From contig OZ017804.1 in the NCBI GenBank assembly GCA_963969395.1, positions 992,001 through 1,056,000 on the forward strand: a stretch of DNA of 64,000 bases, read 5' to 3'. A program made the translations under genes and the position numbers. How positions within the stretch are numbered: position 1 is the first letter of the stretch; every line of letters starts with the position of its first letter. The stretch comes from Pseudoscleropodium purum (Eukaryota; Streptophyta; Bryopsida; Hypnales; Brachytheciaceae). Positions 30,001 through 43,300 of this stretch are shown one piece after another. Under the pieces are notes generated by a model that did not search any database, was not told the origin of the DNA, and saw nothing but the letters and a program-made list of their open reading frames with translations.

Positions 30001-30472
30001 ATACAATTGTTAGTAATTAAAGGTTTTAATTAACCATAAGTATTACCAGTTGTCACTTAGTGACGATAGCTCAAGGACTACAGACGCCAATTGTATTAAA
30101 CTTCATATCAGCTTGAGTTTGTAAATTTTTTGTCTGTCAATTTCCATGATTTCAAGAAATTACGAAACTTATCAAGTGCTTGCTCTTAATTGACTAATAC
30201 TAGAGTTCTCCTCAAAACGTGTTAGTTGTCAAATATGCCTTCCATTTATAGAACTAGAAAGGTCACTGTGGTTCTTATCGAATTTGTATAAAATTCAAAA
30301 ACTATAATAGTGAGTATATTATAAGGCTTCAATCTTCCTCAGGTAATGTTAGGTGAGTAATATCCTCAACATAAATGGTCTCAATGCTATTGCCAGATCC
30401 TAATATCAATTTAAGCATATTTCATAAAGTTGATGCTTAAAACAGAAATCTGGAAAAAAATTTAAAAAATTA

Positions 30473-30533
<61 letters not shown>

Positions 30534-33500
30534 ATATGAAAACTTGAAGTGTTGTTGACGTGGCACAAGTAGTGCCACATCAACTACTTTCATTAAAAAA
30601 TAAAAAATAGTTTGAGTTCCTTTCTAATTGCATTAGGGGGGCTTTGAGCAGTTCAAACTTGCAGCCTTCCTAAGGGCTAAATTTTTTTGTAAGGCTTCTA
30701 TTATATTTAGATTTTTATGTGAGTAGGTATCTAAAACTACTTTTTAGAAGTAACTTTGTCTTCTTGTCAAATTCAAAGTAATCAAAACTTCCAAGTAGTT
30801 CAATATTAAAATTAATTCTCTAGAAGTTGAAAAGTTGCCTCCCCCACTTTTCATGGGGCTCTCCCTATAATTATTCCAATCAACAATTTTGATTCTCTTT
30901 TGTTAATATTATACACTTCATAAAGAGTTTTGGAAAATCTTTTACTCTTTCTACAAAGTTTAGCACATTTTTGCACATAGAAGTCCATCCTAACTTCATG
31001 AATTTCAAATTGCATTTTTTCAAACCACCTCCATTGTTAGTGCTTTGGAGTATATAACTCTAATGAGCCTAATCCTTTTTTTAAAATCTTTTTGTCCAAA
31101 AACTAAATCATTTTAAAATCATTTTTAGCTAAGGACCTTTGTGATAGGTCTGAATCACTTGAGAGGACACTATACGTGCTTTGAATGATTTTAGGGAGGC
31201 ATCAAGGATGGAAAGAAACATTTTTTCATCCAATTCTTTTATGGAAGTTGCTTAAATCCAATTTGAATGAAATATGTTGAATATTCTCTCCCTATGATAT
31301 TTTTAGACTTTTTTGCATAAAAAAATGGCAAATCCATGGATCCTCGTGTAGTATATTTTGGCAATTTGTGCTCTCATCTCTAAACTTGAATGTAAGCCAT
31401 AAAATTTGATTTAAAAAAAATTTGAGACCAACCAAAGAAATGAAGCTTACCAAGTCTAGATTGAATTACAATTAGGAAAAGAAATTTAACTTAAATTTTA
31501 ATATTTTATTGCAATTTGAACTTTAGACCTTCTAATATAGATGGCTGATTTCTAATTTTAAAATAATACAGAAGAAATGATTGCACCATGGTATATTACA
31601 TTCTAATGTCCATCTTTTTGAATAATTGTTTTCTATGTTTTACTCTAATTAGAAATTTTACAGATTTTTTCACTAGATTTTTGACGATGTTTTCAAATTG
31701 CAAGAGATTTTTTTTCCTAATTCCACCGGCTAACTTTGAACTAGCCATCAGATTTTCTTGAACATTAGGAAGATGGACGTTGTTTTTCTTTCACTTTTAA
31801 CCCTTGAATGCCAAGGCAGACATTTTGTATCTGATGGATAATAGGGAATCAAACTACATAGGATAGAAGTGCAACTATTCATCTTTAAATTTTGTTTTGA
31901 AAAGGGAAGATCTTCTATAATAGTTTGACTTGCAGTGACTACTTTTATAATTTTGGAGGCTAGTGATTCAAACGGAAATACAAAAGGATGATTTCAAGGG
32001 TCACCCTTCGACGTTTAAGGTTTAAAGACTACAGTACCGTGGACGAAGGAACCAAGACTTCATCCAATTCGGCCACGTGGTGGGTGCCATGAACGCCATG
32101 AAGACTGATGTGGCTTCCCCATCCTTGAGAATCCAAGACAGGTGGCAGCTTGCAAACAGCCTTCGAATCTTATCTGGAATAAGTTTCGCAAGGATTATTA
32201 CGAATTGGAAAACCAGAAAGCAGTAAAAAAAGGAAATTAAAAAAAAACCCATCCAGAGAGCATGTTCACTTATTACTGTAGGCTGGGGTGAACCGCCGCT
32301 TGTCCCCAATTGTACCGTGAAACACATGATCTTTTATTTGCTACGCATGATAAAATTTGAAAATTCTGAATTCATATTTGCAATCAGAGGCCCCAAATTA
32401 GTTGGGAGCAGTAAACAAAATAGATTAATCAAGCTCAAAATAGGGGGGCTTTTGTTAAATATGCACCCCTAGGAAAAAAGTTGGGGACTTTGGAAAGACA
32501 AGCAGGGGGGAGGTTCAACCGAGCCATTCACTTATTGGTAACTTATCTGCAACAAAGTCAATCATCTTGCACCCTAAAACAAGGCTAAGATTATCTTTAT
32601 TAGCAAAATTTTGAATCTTCACACTTTTTCAAAGCAATTTTGACTTCTACCATATCTGCACCTAAAATTCTTGCTAATTGCAACTAAGCAAGGTTACTAT
32701 TGTTAAATATAATAATACATTTTTACTATATTTTATTAGCAATTGAATGAAGTTTTCAATGCACTTTAGCATTTATTATTTAGACAGTATATGAATTTTT
32801 TTTGAATTTTCAAAGTAATGCCTCTAGGTGTACCCAAAAACAACAATAGTCTTTCAAAGATTCTCATGTTTTGATTGTATACATCTTTTGCAATCAATGT
32901 CTTGGAAAAAGTGAAGCTTTTTTATACCCAAATGTAGATGTCTCATTTTGGACAATGTTGGTTATAGCTTTACATACCTTAGCCTTTTGTCATCACTTAG
33001 ACTTGTGCAAATAAATGAGTCAAAACACTTGAAAACAATGTAGTTGCATGAAAATCTAGACCCAATAATAGACTCTTTGACTGTATGATAATGTGCATGT
33101 AAAAGAAACATTTAAATAATAAAAATGATGTTTTTTTAAATAGCCCACCTAATCATAGTCTGTGCCACTTAAGATTGGGGAGTAAAGAAATTTCAAAATA
33201 AAATAAAAAATAAAGAATATTTTTTAATCTCCCTAGATTTGCACAATTACAAAAAGTAAAACAACCTACTATGTTGTTGGGGCCAAATTTTCTACAAAAC
33301 TTTGCTTAATTTTTAACCATTTTTTTCTAAATTTTTTGTTCATTATTTTACAAATTTTATTGCACATTTCAAAAGATATATTACATATAATATTTTTGTC
33401 AGTATTATTTTGTCAGTTTTTTTTCTTTGTTTGCCATGGGAAGGTTACTCTCAACTATAGAGACTTCTCTCAATCACAAGCTTAGGGTTAAAATTTGCCA

Positions 33501-36500
33501 AGTATGCAATTTTTACATCTACAATTTTAGTAGGCTTTTCCTATTATGTACCAACCATCTTCTAACCAACTTGATACTAGAAGCAATAGAATTTTTTGGT
33601 CTTTGATGATGCCTTGTTGTGATAATACAAATTTAGAGGAATTTGGAGTATGCCACTAAATTAAAAGAGCGAGGTAGAAATCTCCTCATGTATTTGAAAG
33701 AAGTACAAGTCATTATTGTTCTAGCAAGACTCTCACAAATGAGAAGGCATCCCAATCAAAGAAGCAACAATAGACAATGAATGAAGAAGCAAAGAAGGGA
33801 GGGAAAAAAAAGATCAAAGAAGGATAAAATTGCAACAAAGATGAAGGAGGTGGTAGATTTGGAAGAAGACTCACATTCAAATGATAAAAATTCATTGAAT
33901 GTGAAATAGAAGATTCAAAGGTTGAGAAGTTGATAGCAATTTGAAGGGGGATGGATGAGTAATTTGCAAGATCTACCAAACTAAGGTATGATCTTTTTTT
34001 CAAAATTCCAAAATTTTTCAAAAGTGCCAATTTTTTCTTTTAGAGGCTTTGATTTTTTTCAAAATTGTCAAATTCTGTAAGTGACCTTTTCAGTGATTTT
34101 TTCAATGTGTTCTCTCAAATTCTAATACATGCATACAATTTGTGTATATTTATAATTTTTTCAAAATTATATTATGATTTATGGAAAGGAATAATATGTT
34201 GTTAAAGGTTCATACTAAAATAATTGCAATCAGTTGTGGGTTCAATTGTTCAAAGAAATTGTGCAAAACCAAGTACAAGAAGGTTTACACATAATACAAG
34301 AATGACAAGAGAGCCAACAAAGTTTCTAGGACAATTCACAAACTAGATGCAAATTTTTGGAATGAATTAGACATTTGGAACTCAACAAGTACAAATGTAA
34401 AAAAACAAATTTCAAAAAGCAATATGGAAATTGATGAGAATAACTCCAAAAACAAACAATTCTAGAATTTGAAGTCATCATAAATCAAGAGACATTGTTA
34501 TAAGTTTTTGAAATCAAGCTAGATGAAAAAAAAAAATTTAGATTAAATTGTAAGGGATATCATAATAAGTACTCACCAATTCCACTAATTTCCTTACAAC
34601 CCTCAAAGAAGATACAAATTTATTAAAAAAAACTTTACATATATGGATAGACACATAGTAGCTATACTAAAAAGAATTTAGTTACACTTCTATTGTATGA
34701 TTAGTATCCAATTCATCTATATCAACAAACTCTATTGTAGATTCTTTTTCAAGTCTGAATTGTCATAGTACTTTGATAATTGTTTTAAATCCTTGTCTTT
34801 TTTATTTTTGTTTAATAAAAAAATCTTCACTTCTTTATCTTCATTCTCATCATCAATTACATGGTAGATGTAATTAAGATAATTTTACTTTCTAGTTACA
34901 TTTTTTTTTTTAGTGTGAAATGTTTAAATGTTTAAATGTTTGAAAGTTTTGAATAATCAAGTGTGAATGTGGTAATATTTGAAGTTAAAATGTGAAAAGA
35001 CTTTTTGGTTGAAGTGGTTGTGAACTTTGATGGGTTTTTTAACAAGAGATTGGAAAGGGTGTTTGAGGTAGGATCGTCATAAATAGTCTCTCTTCTCATT
35101 AAAAAAAAAAAAAAATTCTCTTGTATTTTGTGACGTGAGGTCACATTTTTTGTATGTTGTGTTAATTGATAGAATCATAATTGTTATTTTTTCATGTTAT
35201 TTTATTCACTTAAGTGATAGTGCTTATTGTTTCAAACATGAAATTTAATTTTGATGATACATTGCCTTGAGCATTTTATAAATGTCAAATCAATTAAATT
35301 GAATAAATATAATTTAGCACTCATTTAAAATGATGAATAAGTATTCTTTGCCCCGAGTATTTTATAAAGAAGAATCTCTTTAAAAGAATTTGATTATATT
35401 TTGAGTAGATTCTGTCTATCGGTTATATTTTATTTCTTAAGAAGATTTTTATGTCAATGCTTAAAGCAAGATTTGAAGTAATGAAGAATAAAATATTAAG
35501 TTAGTGATTGACTTAATAATTCCAGTGATTGAAAATTATTTGTAAACTAGGGATTGATTTGGAATTGAGTAATTCAGAGATTTTATTTTATTTTGAAATT
35601 TAATAATTAACCAGTGATTGGTAATTATTCTCATTTAAAGGATTGAAATATCTTTGTATCACAAATGGACATGTATGTTTGAAATAAAACTATTGATTGA
35701 GATTTATTTTGAATTGAAACATGAGTTTATATTTTTAGTAAAAAAATATCATTGAACAATTATAAACAATTGATGTACATTCTAAATATTGAATGATTAT
35801 TCATATGATTAATAAATGGTATTCCAATTGAAGATATGAGTATATGATTGAATGTTTGCGTGTGTATTCAAATTTATTTTATTTTTCATTAAAACTTATA
35901 TTTAGTTGTATAAATTTAGTAAGCATAATTGAGAATTAGCATTACAATTGGAGAAAAGAGGAGATTCAAGATATCATGGTGATGTGAATGAAGGAAGCTT
36001 AAAGTTAAAAGATAGAAGGATACATAATCAAATAAAGACTGGAGCATTAAAAAGAGAAGAATTTGAAATTTTTAAAATAATTTAGTATAGTATATTATAA
36101 ATCCCTCAAGGGAAATTTGAGAATTGCTCAAGGCATATTTGTGTTAATATATTTGTTTAAAACAATGTTATTGGTTGTTTTCAATTCCTAAAAAAGATAT
36201 ATATTACATTTATTTTAAGTAATTGAGACATTAACGCTTTAAGTGACTTAGATGTTGAGATGATGTTTATGCATAGCAATTAATGATTTCTCAGTTAAAC
36301 TGAATTTTCAAAGTTCAAATATATATGTTGTGAGATACAGGTTGCAAATAAATACATTTATAATATGTTTCAGTGAATTTAAAGTATGAGATTTGTGGAT
36401 GCAAATTCCCTTAGTTTATACCTTTAGATTTGCATCTTATTTTAAGATAAAACTGGTTGTGAAATGGATTTAGTGGTTATAAATTTATATTTATAATTGA

Positions 36501-36892
36501 ACGGAAATTAGAAAGAGAATTTCTTTTCCATTCCTAAATAGACTACGAAATATACAAAATATCCTAATCTATTAAGATTAACGTTATAATTTACCTACAA
36601 AGTAACATTAGCTAATTAAACACTAAGCTAATTTGAGTTTTCCCACGAACGAACCTATTTGGAATTGCCTTGGTTTTTTGTCTTCGAAAAATTGTATTAC
36701 AGTAAATTTCTAAATTCTACATCTTATTTAAAAAAGTGTTTGACATTCACCTTGTAGGATTTAGCTTTCTCTTAATGTGCATTGCATTTTTTCATCTTTT
36801 TTTTTAGCATCTTCAATCCATTGCAAGTCAAATTTGTCTTTGGAAAAGATGCATAAATTGTACAAAACAATGCAAAAAACACACAATGTTTA
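27000..36892. other. Long AT-rich gene-poor region
   Basis: Almost 10 kb without a recognisable gene. It contains AT microsatellites (28682-28698, 30476-30535) and a slightly GC-richer patch at about 31975-32330 with a 101-codon minus ORF that I cannot place. No transposon protein domain is visible in any ORF. Ancient, decayed repeats are likely but could not be identified by eye. Confidence 0.55.
30476..30535. repeat. AT dinucleotide microsatellite
   Basis: About 30 AT/TA dinucleotides with one G interruption near 30521. Typical simple repeat. Confidence 0.9.
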
Positions 36893-36900
36893 ACATCATC

Positions 36901-37101
36901 CAGGGTTGATAGGACGGTCGGACATCCGGGACGTCCGGACACGGACGCTGTGTCCGCAGCGTCCGTTGACATTCGCGGATGCCGTCCGCCCTGTCCACCT
37001 TCCGAAGGCGGGAAGGACGCTGCGTCCGCTAGTGTCCGTGAGGACGGACGTCCGGGTTACGGACGCCTTTTTCGGGTGGACGTAGAGATTTGTCAACCCT
37101 G
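36901..37101. mobile_element. hAT-type MITE, 201 bp, CpG-rich
   Basis: The element starts CAGGGTTGATA and ends TGTCAACCCTG, giving 11-bp terminal inverted repeats with one mismatch. It is flanked on both sides by the same 8 bp, ACATCATC (36893-36900 and 37102-37109), a perfect target-site duplication. CAGGG termini with an 8-bp duplication are the signature of the hAT superfamily. It is too short for a transposase, so it must move in trans. The interior is strongly GC-rich in an AT-rich setting and carries about 13 GGACG/CGTCC motifs in both orientations, including a CGGACAC..GTGTCCG stem. The intact duplication suggests a fairly recent insertion. Confidence 0.88.
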
Positions 37102-37109
37102 ACATCATC

Positions 37110-39167
37110 TAGGTAACGACATTTGTTATCTTTATAGTGATCCTCCATTTAACCATCAATATTTCAAATACATGTTATACACATAGATAAAAGGTTGTAT
37201 GAAACTCCAATTTGCCTTATACAACTCCAATCCTTCTTTATTATCTTTAAAAGGGTAGTACACCCAAGGCTTAACTAGATAGGTTGCATCTCTAATCAAT
37301 TTCCATTGTAAATATTTTACTTTCATATATACTCTCCCTACTTTTGCTTGTTGAAAAACAATCCAATTGTAAAGACTCTTTGCCCATCCAAATTCATAAT
37401 CCCAAAGTATACAATTCACATCTACAATGCCTTGCAACAATATTAAATGAAATGATTTTTAATGATAGTAATCATTACATATTGTTTTGGAGGCTTGGAA
37501 GGCTATTTCAAGCTTGTTCTTGGAACTATTCCCCTAATAGTTCAAAAATGGACGCTATCAAAAAAAATCTTTTTTTTGAAAATTTGAAAATGAAAAAAAT
37601 AATTAAAAAAATAACATGGTAGTCTCTTGGCCATGTCAAACAACTACTACGAGGCAATTCCCAATGTTTGGGAGCCTAGGAAAATGCAAGGGAACTTGCA
37701 ACCCTCCAAAGGGGCTAAAAAACATCTAATGCTTTTTCCACCATTAAATGGAGCTAGTATAAGAATGTAAGATCCATCTATCACTCCAATTATATAAAAG
37801 ATCTATGCAATGCTTCAAACTCCCTTACTAAAACTCTAAATCTATCTTCATTTGAAATTTGGACAACCCCTTTTTGCAAATGCACTCTCACCAATTTGCA
37901 AAATTCTCTCACAACCTATGATATTGTAATCTTTACATTTTGAAATGTTTCTCCAATTCCACTCTACCTATGACCCATACCAAATCAAACTAACAAAATT
38001 GCAACCTTTGATTCAATTGAAATTGACTCTATTGCACTATTTTTTAAATGAACCTAATTCCTCACATAAACATACGAACTTAGAACATGAAATACAATTT
38101 TTTTGCTTGAACTATTGTTATAGGACTTCAATAACAAATGATCTGGCTTGCCTCTCATAACTCTGTACACTACATTCTCTCAACCCTAAAAACTGAAGGC
38201 AAACACTCAAAATCACAACATTTGTCCACTCTCATTGCAATACCAATGCTTGCATGTTAATAACATGTTACATGATCATGTAAAAACACCATCACCACTA
38301 CAAGCTTTTGCCTCTTCTCACCTATAGTGCTGAAATTTCAAAAAAGGAAGCAAAAATGAAAAAGGAAGAAAGAAAGAGAGAACATATGAAGAAAATTCTG
38401 GAGGACTTTGGGGAAAACACATGGTAGAAAATCGCCCTACTTACAAGCTGCTTTGTTTAAGAAATATATTAAAAAAATTTGGTCCTTCATTTCATGCTTT
38501 CTAGGCAGTTTACAGCAGTCTGAAGGGCATGACCTCCAAACAAAAAGACTTGGAGAGAGGGAGACTTCTCAATTTTCTAGGCTCATTGTTTTTGATGTAA
38601 GATGGGCCTAAGGTAACTGCCCCTAATTGTTCACCTGTTTTTAAAACCAAACCCTAAAGAGTCTTGCCTACGATGTACAAACTCTTGTCATGAGAGCCTA
38701 GGATCAAATTTGGATCCATCTATTTTGAAAGTTCACAGTTGATTCATACAATAACCTATAAATGCACTCTAAGAGAATCTAGAATCCTGCTCCGCTACTA
38801 ACTACCAACAGGATCCAACAAATGCTTAAACCCTTATTCGGAAGCTTATATTAGGAACTGTACCTTGCCAGTACAGAACTACCTGCTCCCAAATGAAACC
38901 TGATCATGGCAAGCAAGCAGTAAATTAATTTGTGGGTAAAAAGCAACTTGCAGTCTGCCGACTTCACTAAGTAAACCATGTTCTCATCATCTGCAAATTG
39001 AGGCCCAAAAGTCACAAATTGTAAACAGAAAGCAGATTTAATTGCAAATACTATCTAGGCAAGATGTCCAGTGCAACAAATCATAAACCCCACATTGGGC
39101 ACCGATCCATCCTGGTTAACGAAAAGTGAAAAGATTGCTCGGAGGTACTCCACCTCATCCGTTAGCC
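37110..39167. other. AT-rich spacer with repeat copy
   Basis: No gene recognised. It includes copy 2 of repeat family A (37470-37735). The last few hundred bases are probably the 3' flank of the NDUFA2 gene. Confidence 0.5.
37470..37735. repeat. Interspersed repeat family A, copy 2
   Basis: Same order of landmarks as the copies near 3241 and 62970: TTTTGGAGGC, an ATTCCCCTAA block, GACGCTATCAAAAA, an A-rich stretch, CCATGTCAAACAACTACTAC, then a CTAATGCTTT end shared with the third copy. Confidence 0.5.
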
Positions 39168-40335
39168 CTAATTGCCTTGCTTGACTATCTTCTCCAGCAT
39201 CACATCAATTTGATGCTCAGTCAAGCCATCCAGCTCTACACTTCTCTCCACGCCATTATCTGTGATCATAATCCCAATGCAGAAAATTTGAAGATGATAT
39301 GACTGACGAGGACGATCCAAAACGCTAGCCCCTCTTAAAAGGGACTTACAACCCACTACAGGATTCTAAATTACAAATATGCACACGCACAAACTTGTCC
39401 TCGAGATCAAATTGCAGTGACGAATTTTAAGGTCTAAAACTTCGAATTAATCATAGAATCAGCAACAAAAAGTCGGAGACCGGATGAACACAACATGCTC
39501 GTCAAGAATCTACAGCTAAATTTTTCAAATTAGATACCAAAGCTAAAATTTGAAGGACCGGCTTTTGGTTGTGAGTTCCAGTTGCTATTCACATTGGCAA
39601 TTTGTCTGGTAATGGCAATCGATAGCAATCAAGTCCACAATTATAAAAAAATTATATGCAAAGCAATAACCCAAGGCTCTACTATGCGACACACTTTTTA
39701 AACCCGAAGTCCTTAACTCCCATTACCTAGGACCACATTAGTCGGCACCATACCAACCAGAGGTGAAAAAACTCACATATTCGAGACCCTAATCCCTAAC
39801 AGAAACCCTAATCTCGAATCCCAACTGTGAAATGGGCTCAATTTACACCAGATATTGAAAACAGGATTGGCATTGTTCTCACCATAACGGGCCCAAATCC
39901 GGGGTCGCACCCCACTACACTCGCGGATCAGGATCGGCAGCGATGGATTCAGCGCTTTCAAGTCCGCATAATTCCTCTGAACATAATTCCTGCCACACAC
40001 ACGGCAACAATAACAATCGTCCCATCCTCAATTCACACAGTCTTCCAAAAATTGAACAAAAAGAAAAAATTGGAAAAATCCGTAGCAGTCTAGAAACCTC
40101 TTTCAACGCAACGATATTGCTCCCAGTACAAAAACCCTGTGTCTGAATTGCACATGGCTCTCCACTACCCAAGCCACAGACGATGCAGAGTGCAGATCTC
40201 TAAATGTGTTGGCAATCCGAATGCACGCCAGGACTGGGAGCCATCGTACCTGGTGACAGTGGAAGCAGGCGAGTACTGGCAGCAATGGATCCGAAGCTCC
40301 TGCACCACCTGCGAAAGCTTCCCTCGCCACGACAT
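39168..40335 (-). CDS. NDUFA2: NADH dehydrogenase [ubiquinone] 1 alpha subcomplex subunit 2 (complex I B8)
   Basis: Three small exons, 40335-40250, 39989-39883 and 39259-39168, join in phase with GT-AG introns of 260 and 623 bp to give 94 aa; plant homologues have about 97. The product starts MSWRGKLSQ and contains CCQYSPAS, then NPSLPILIRECSGV in the thioredoxin-like core and a terminal GVERSVELDGLTEHQI block, all diagnostic of the NDUFA2/B8 family. It is an accessory subunit of the peripheral arm of mitochondrial complex I. An upstream in-frame ATG at 40449 exists, but the ATG at 40335 matches the family start. The exons are so short that ORF-based searching would miss the gene. Confidence 0.93.
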
Positions 40336-43300
40336 GATGGCAGCCTCTTCACTCTCACCTCCGTCAGCAGAAGGAGAAAGGAGAAACCCTAAACCCAACA
40401 ACACTTCCAACACTTCTCCAGACGATTCAGACTTGGGGCTTGTGCACACCCGATCCGAATTCTCTCTTCTGATACTCTGAAAGCTTCAACTTCAGTTGGC
40501 AACGATAAACCAAATTCAGGACCTGGTGCCTCGTGATGCTCCAAACTTCAGAATGATTTCAAAGCCTCTTCTTAGGTCAAAAGGCAATTTCCACCAACGT
40601 CTGTGGCAAACAAATTGAAGGGGGACGGAACTCGTCTCAAAAAATGTTGAGCAGTGCTTCACTTTGAAATCATCTTACAGTAGCTTTGTAACATTGCATT
40701 GTGGGCTTTTCCAGGCATAAGGAAGTTGAACTTTGGACTTATAATCAGTCTTCTATTTTCCTACTTGTAGAATGACATAGAAATTTAATTTACACCAATT
40801 TGAGTACATTTGCATTTAGTCCCAAAATAATGCACTTTTTTTTTGGTGAAATTGGATGATTTGCCAATAACAAAATGTCAACATCTAAATATTTTGATAA
40901 TATAGAAATGTTTGGTTTGCAAAAGTGTTGCAATTGCATGTGGTTCTCTTAGTATTTGTCCATCAATGATAACTATCTATTAAAGTTTCAAAATAAACAT
41001 TTGAACATGGTTTCCATTATTAAATTTCTTCAATTTTTATTGGATTTTATAAGCAATCAAAAGTAGATTTCAAGTTTTCTTTGAATGCATTTTTTGGACA
41101 ATGTGAATACACTATGAAATTTAATATGTTGATTATAGGTGAAAACAAAATTACTCTATGTGAAAGGTTTACATTTTAGGCAAAAATTGATAGACAACAA
41201 GTTTGAAATATGACTTGCAATTTGATCACAATTAGGTGCAATTATCTTATCCTCTAATGATTTGCACAATCATCTTGACCACTAAAGAAAAGATGATGAG
41301 TATAATCTCCTATAAAATAGAACAATATTATGCATCCAAATTTTTTTCTTTTTGTAAGATATTATTTTGCAAATACAATGCATTATAGAACTACATATAT
41401 TCAAAGTTTCTCCCACCTATTAAATCTATATGGTATATCTTCATCTTAGTACATTTGATTGCATAGTAAAAGACTTGCAATACATAATCAAATTAGGAAA
41501 TTGGTTCAATTTATTATATTTCACAAATGAGATTCTTGTCAAATTTTACAAATGATATATCAAATGTTAAAAGATATAGGATATTCTAAATCTATATCCA
41601 TTTGTATATATATATATATACATACATACATATCCATACCTTAAGTTAGACTATTTATTTTGTTTGTTACGTTGATATCTTTTTGATTGTATGTCCCTTG
41701 CTTTGCATTTTTAGTACTATCAAAGAGCTCTTAGCAAAGAGGGCTGCACGGGCTTTGTTTCATCGCATTTGATTTATGGTGTGAAAATTATTGAATTTCA
41801 AAGTTCCTAAAAATTTTAAATTTTAAAAATTATTTTATTTTGATTTTGATCATGGCAACGATATAAGGCACAGTAGTATATGTAGAGAGAGATTTGGAAA
41901 GGAGATTTTGAATTTTTCTTTGTTTTGGTTGATCTTCTCTAAAGTGAAGCTACTTACATGTTAAGTATAATTCATTTTCATCAATTGTTTTGAAAGATGA
42001 AAATTCTACTATATCCTTAATCCCTAAAGGTTGGAGACTATGTTTTCACCAAAAACACTCCAAAGCTGCCATTTCTAATACAAGCACCAAATTTTAAATG
42101 AAAAACATTTTTGGACACATGTAACCATAGGATCTTGTAGTAAGCTTGTTTGAGAACATGTGGAATTTTTTTTAGAAATTTCCACCGTGTAGATTGCAAG
42201 ATATTAGCATTTGAAGTGACAAGTTTCCTTTTTTTGGCCCTACAAAAATCCGGGCAGCTACACTTCAGAAGGTCACATTTATATGAAAAAATTGTCCAAA
42301 ATAGTGGTTACTCTTTGAACTCATTTTTCAAGTTAAGTTGGCTACATGCTTGAAAAATTTCAGATCATTTGGAATTACAACATATAGGAAAAAAATAGTA
42401 AGTAGAAAGGAATAAAAAATGATTCAGAATACTAAATTGTTAATAATTTGTTTATAGAATTGAAAAATGTCAATCCCAATGGTTGTAATGTTGTAATAAA
42501 CAATCTACATCCAATATTTTTATTTTTTTTCCAAAAATATTGAAAATTGAGTTAAATTAAGGACTGAAAAGTTTATTTTAGAAGAGGGATTCTGTAACGA
42601 CTCATAAACTCCCACAAACTAATTGTCCTCATAACTTTTGACTCATTGATCAAAATGTAATGATTCAAAGCTTTCCAAGTATATAAAAATCAAAAGAACC
42701 AATTTCAAATTTTAATTTCTTAAAAAAATGATTTTTAAAGAAGTTTTTTATGCTGCTTAGGTTGCTCATCGAGCAATGAAAAGTACATATCATACAATAA
42801 GTTTTTAACCATGAAGTCAAAAGTTATTAAAATTCTTGGGCCTTAAAGCTACTCCTTAGGCACATGTTGTATTAAAATTTTAGCGAAAATAAATAAAAAC
42901 TCCATTTGTAGTGAGCTGCCCAAAATTTCTATGTTGCCAAAAAACGCAGTCTAGGTGTTTAGGGGTTAAATAAAGATTACTAAGAATTGAGGTTGATTTT
43001 CTTCTATTACACCTTCTTTTGCATAATATTACCTTTGATGAAAGCATTGGTCCATTTACTTGTAACCTACATCAAATAAAATTAGAATCATGCTACGAAG
43101 AAAAATAAATATGGGGTGTCAAAGCTTATAATTCTTAATCAACAATATATAATATATTAATCCCTAAAATTCCTTGTAATTATATTGTAGTTTTTGAGGT
43201 TTGGATTGTTCAATTGTTTTGGTTTAAATTTTTGACTTCTTTATATGCACAATTAATTTTAATTTTTTAATACACTATTTTAATACAAATTCAAAAATAG

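Noticed and set aside
33713..34030. 105-codon minus ORF, Ser/Leu/Phe-rich
   Set aside because: AT-rich chance ORF with no recognisable domain or splice partners.
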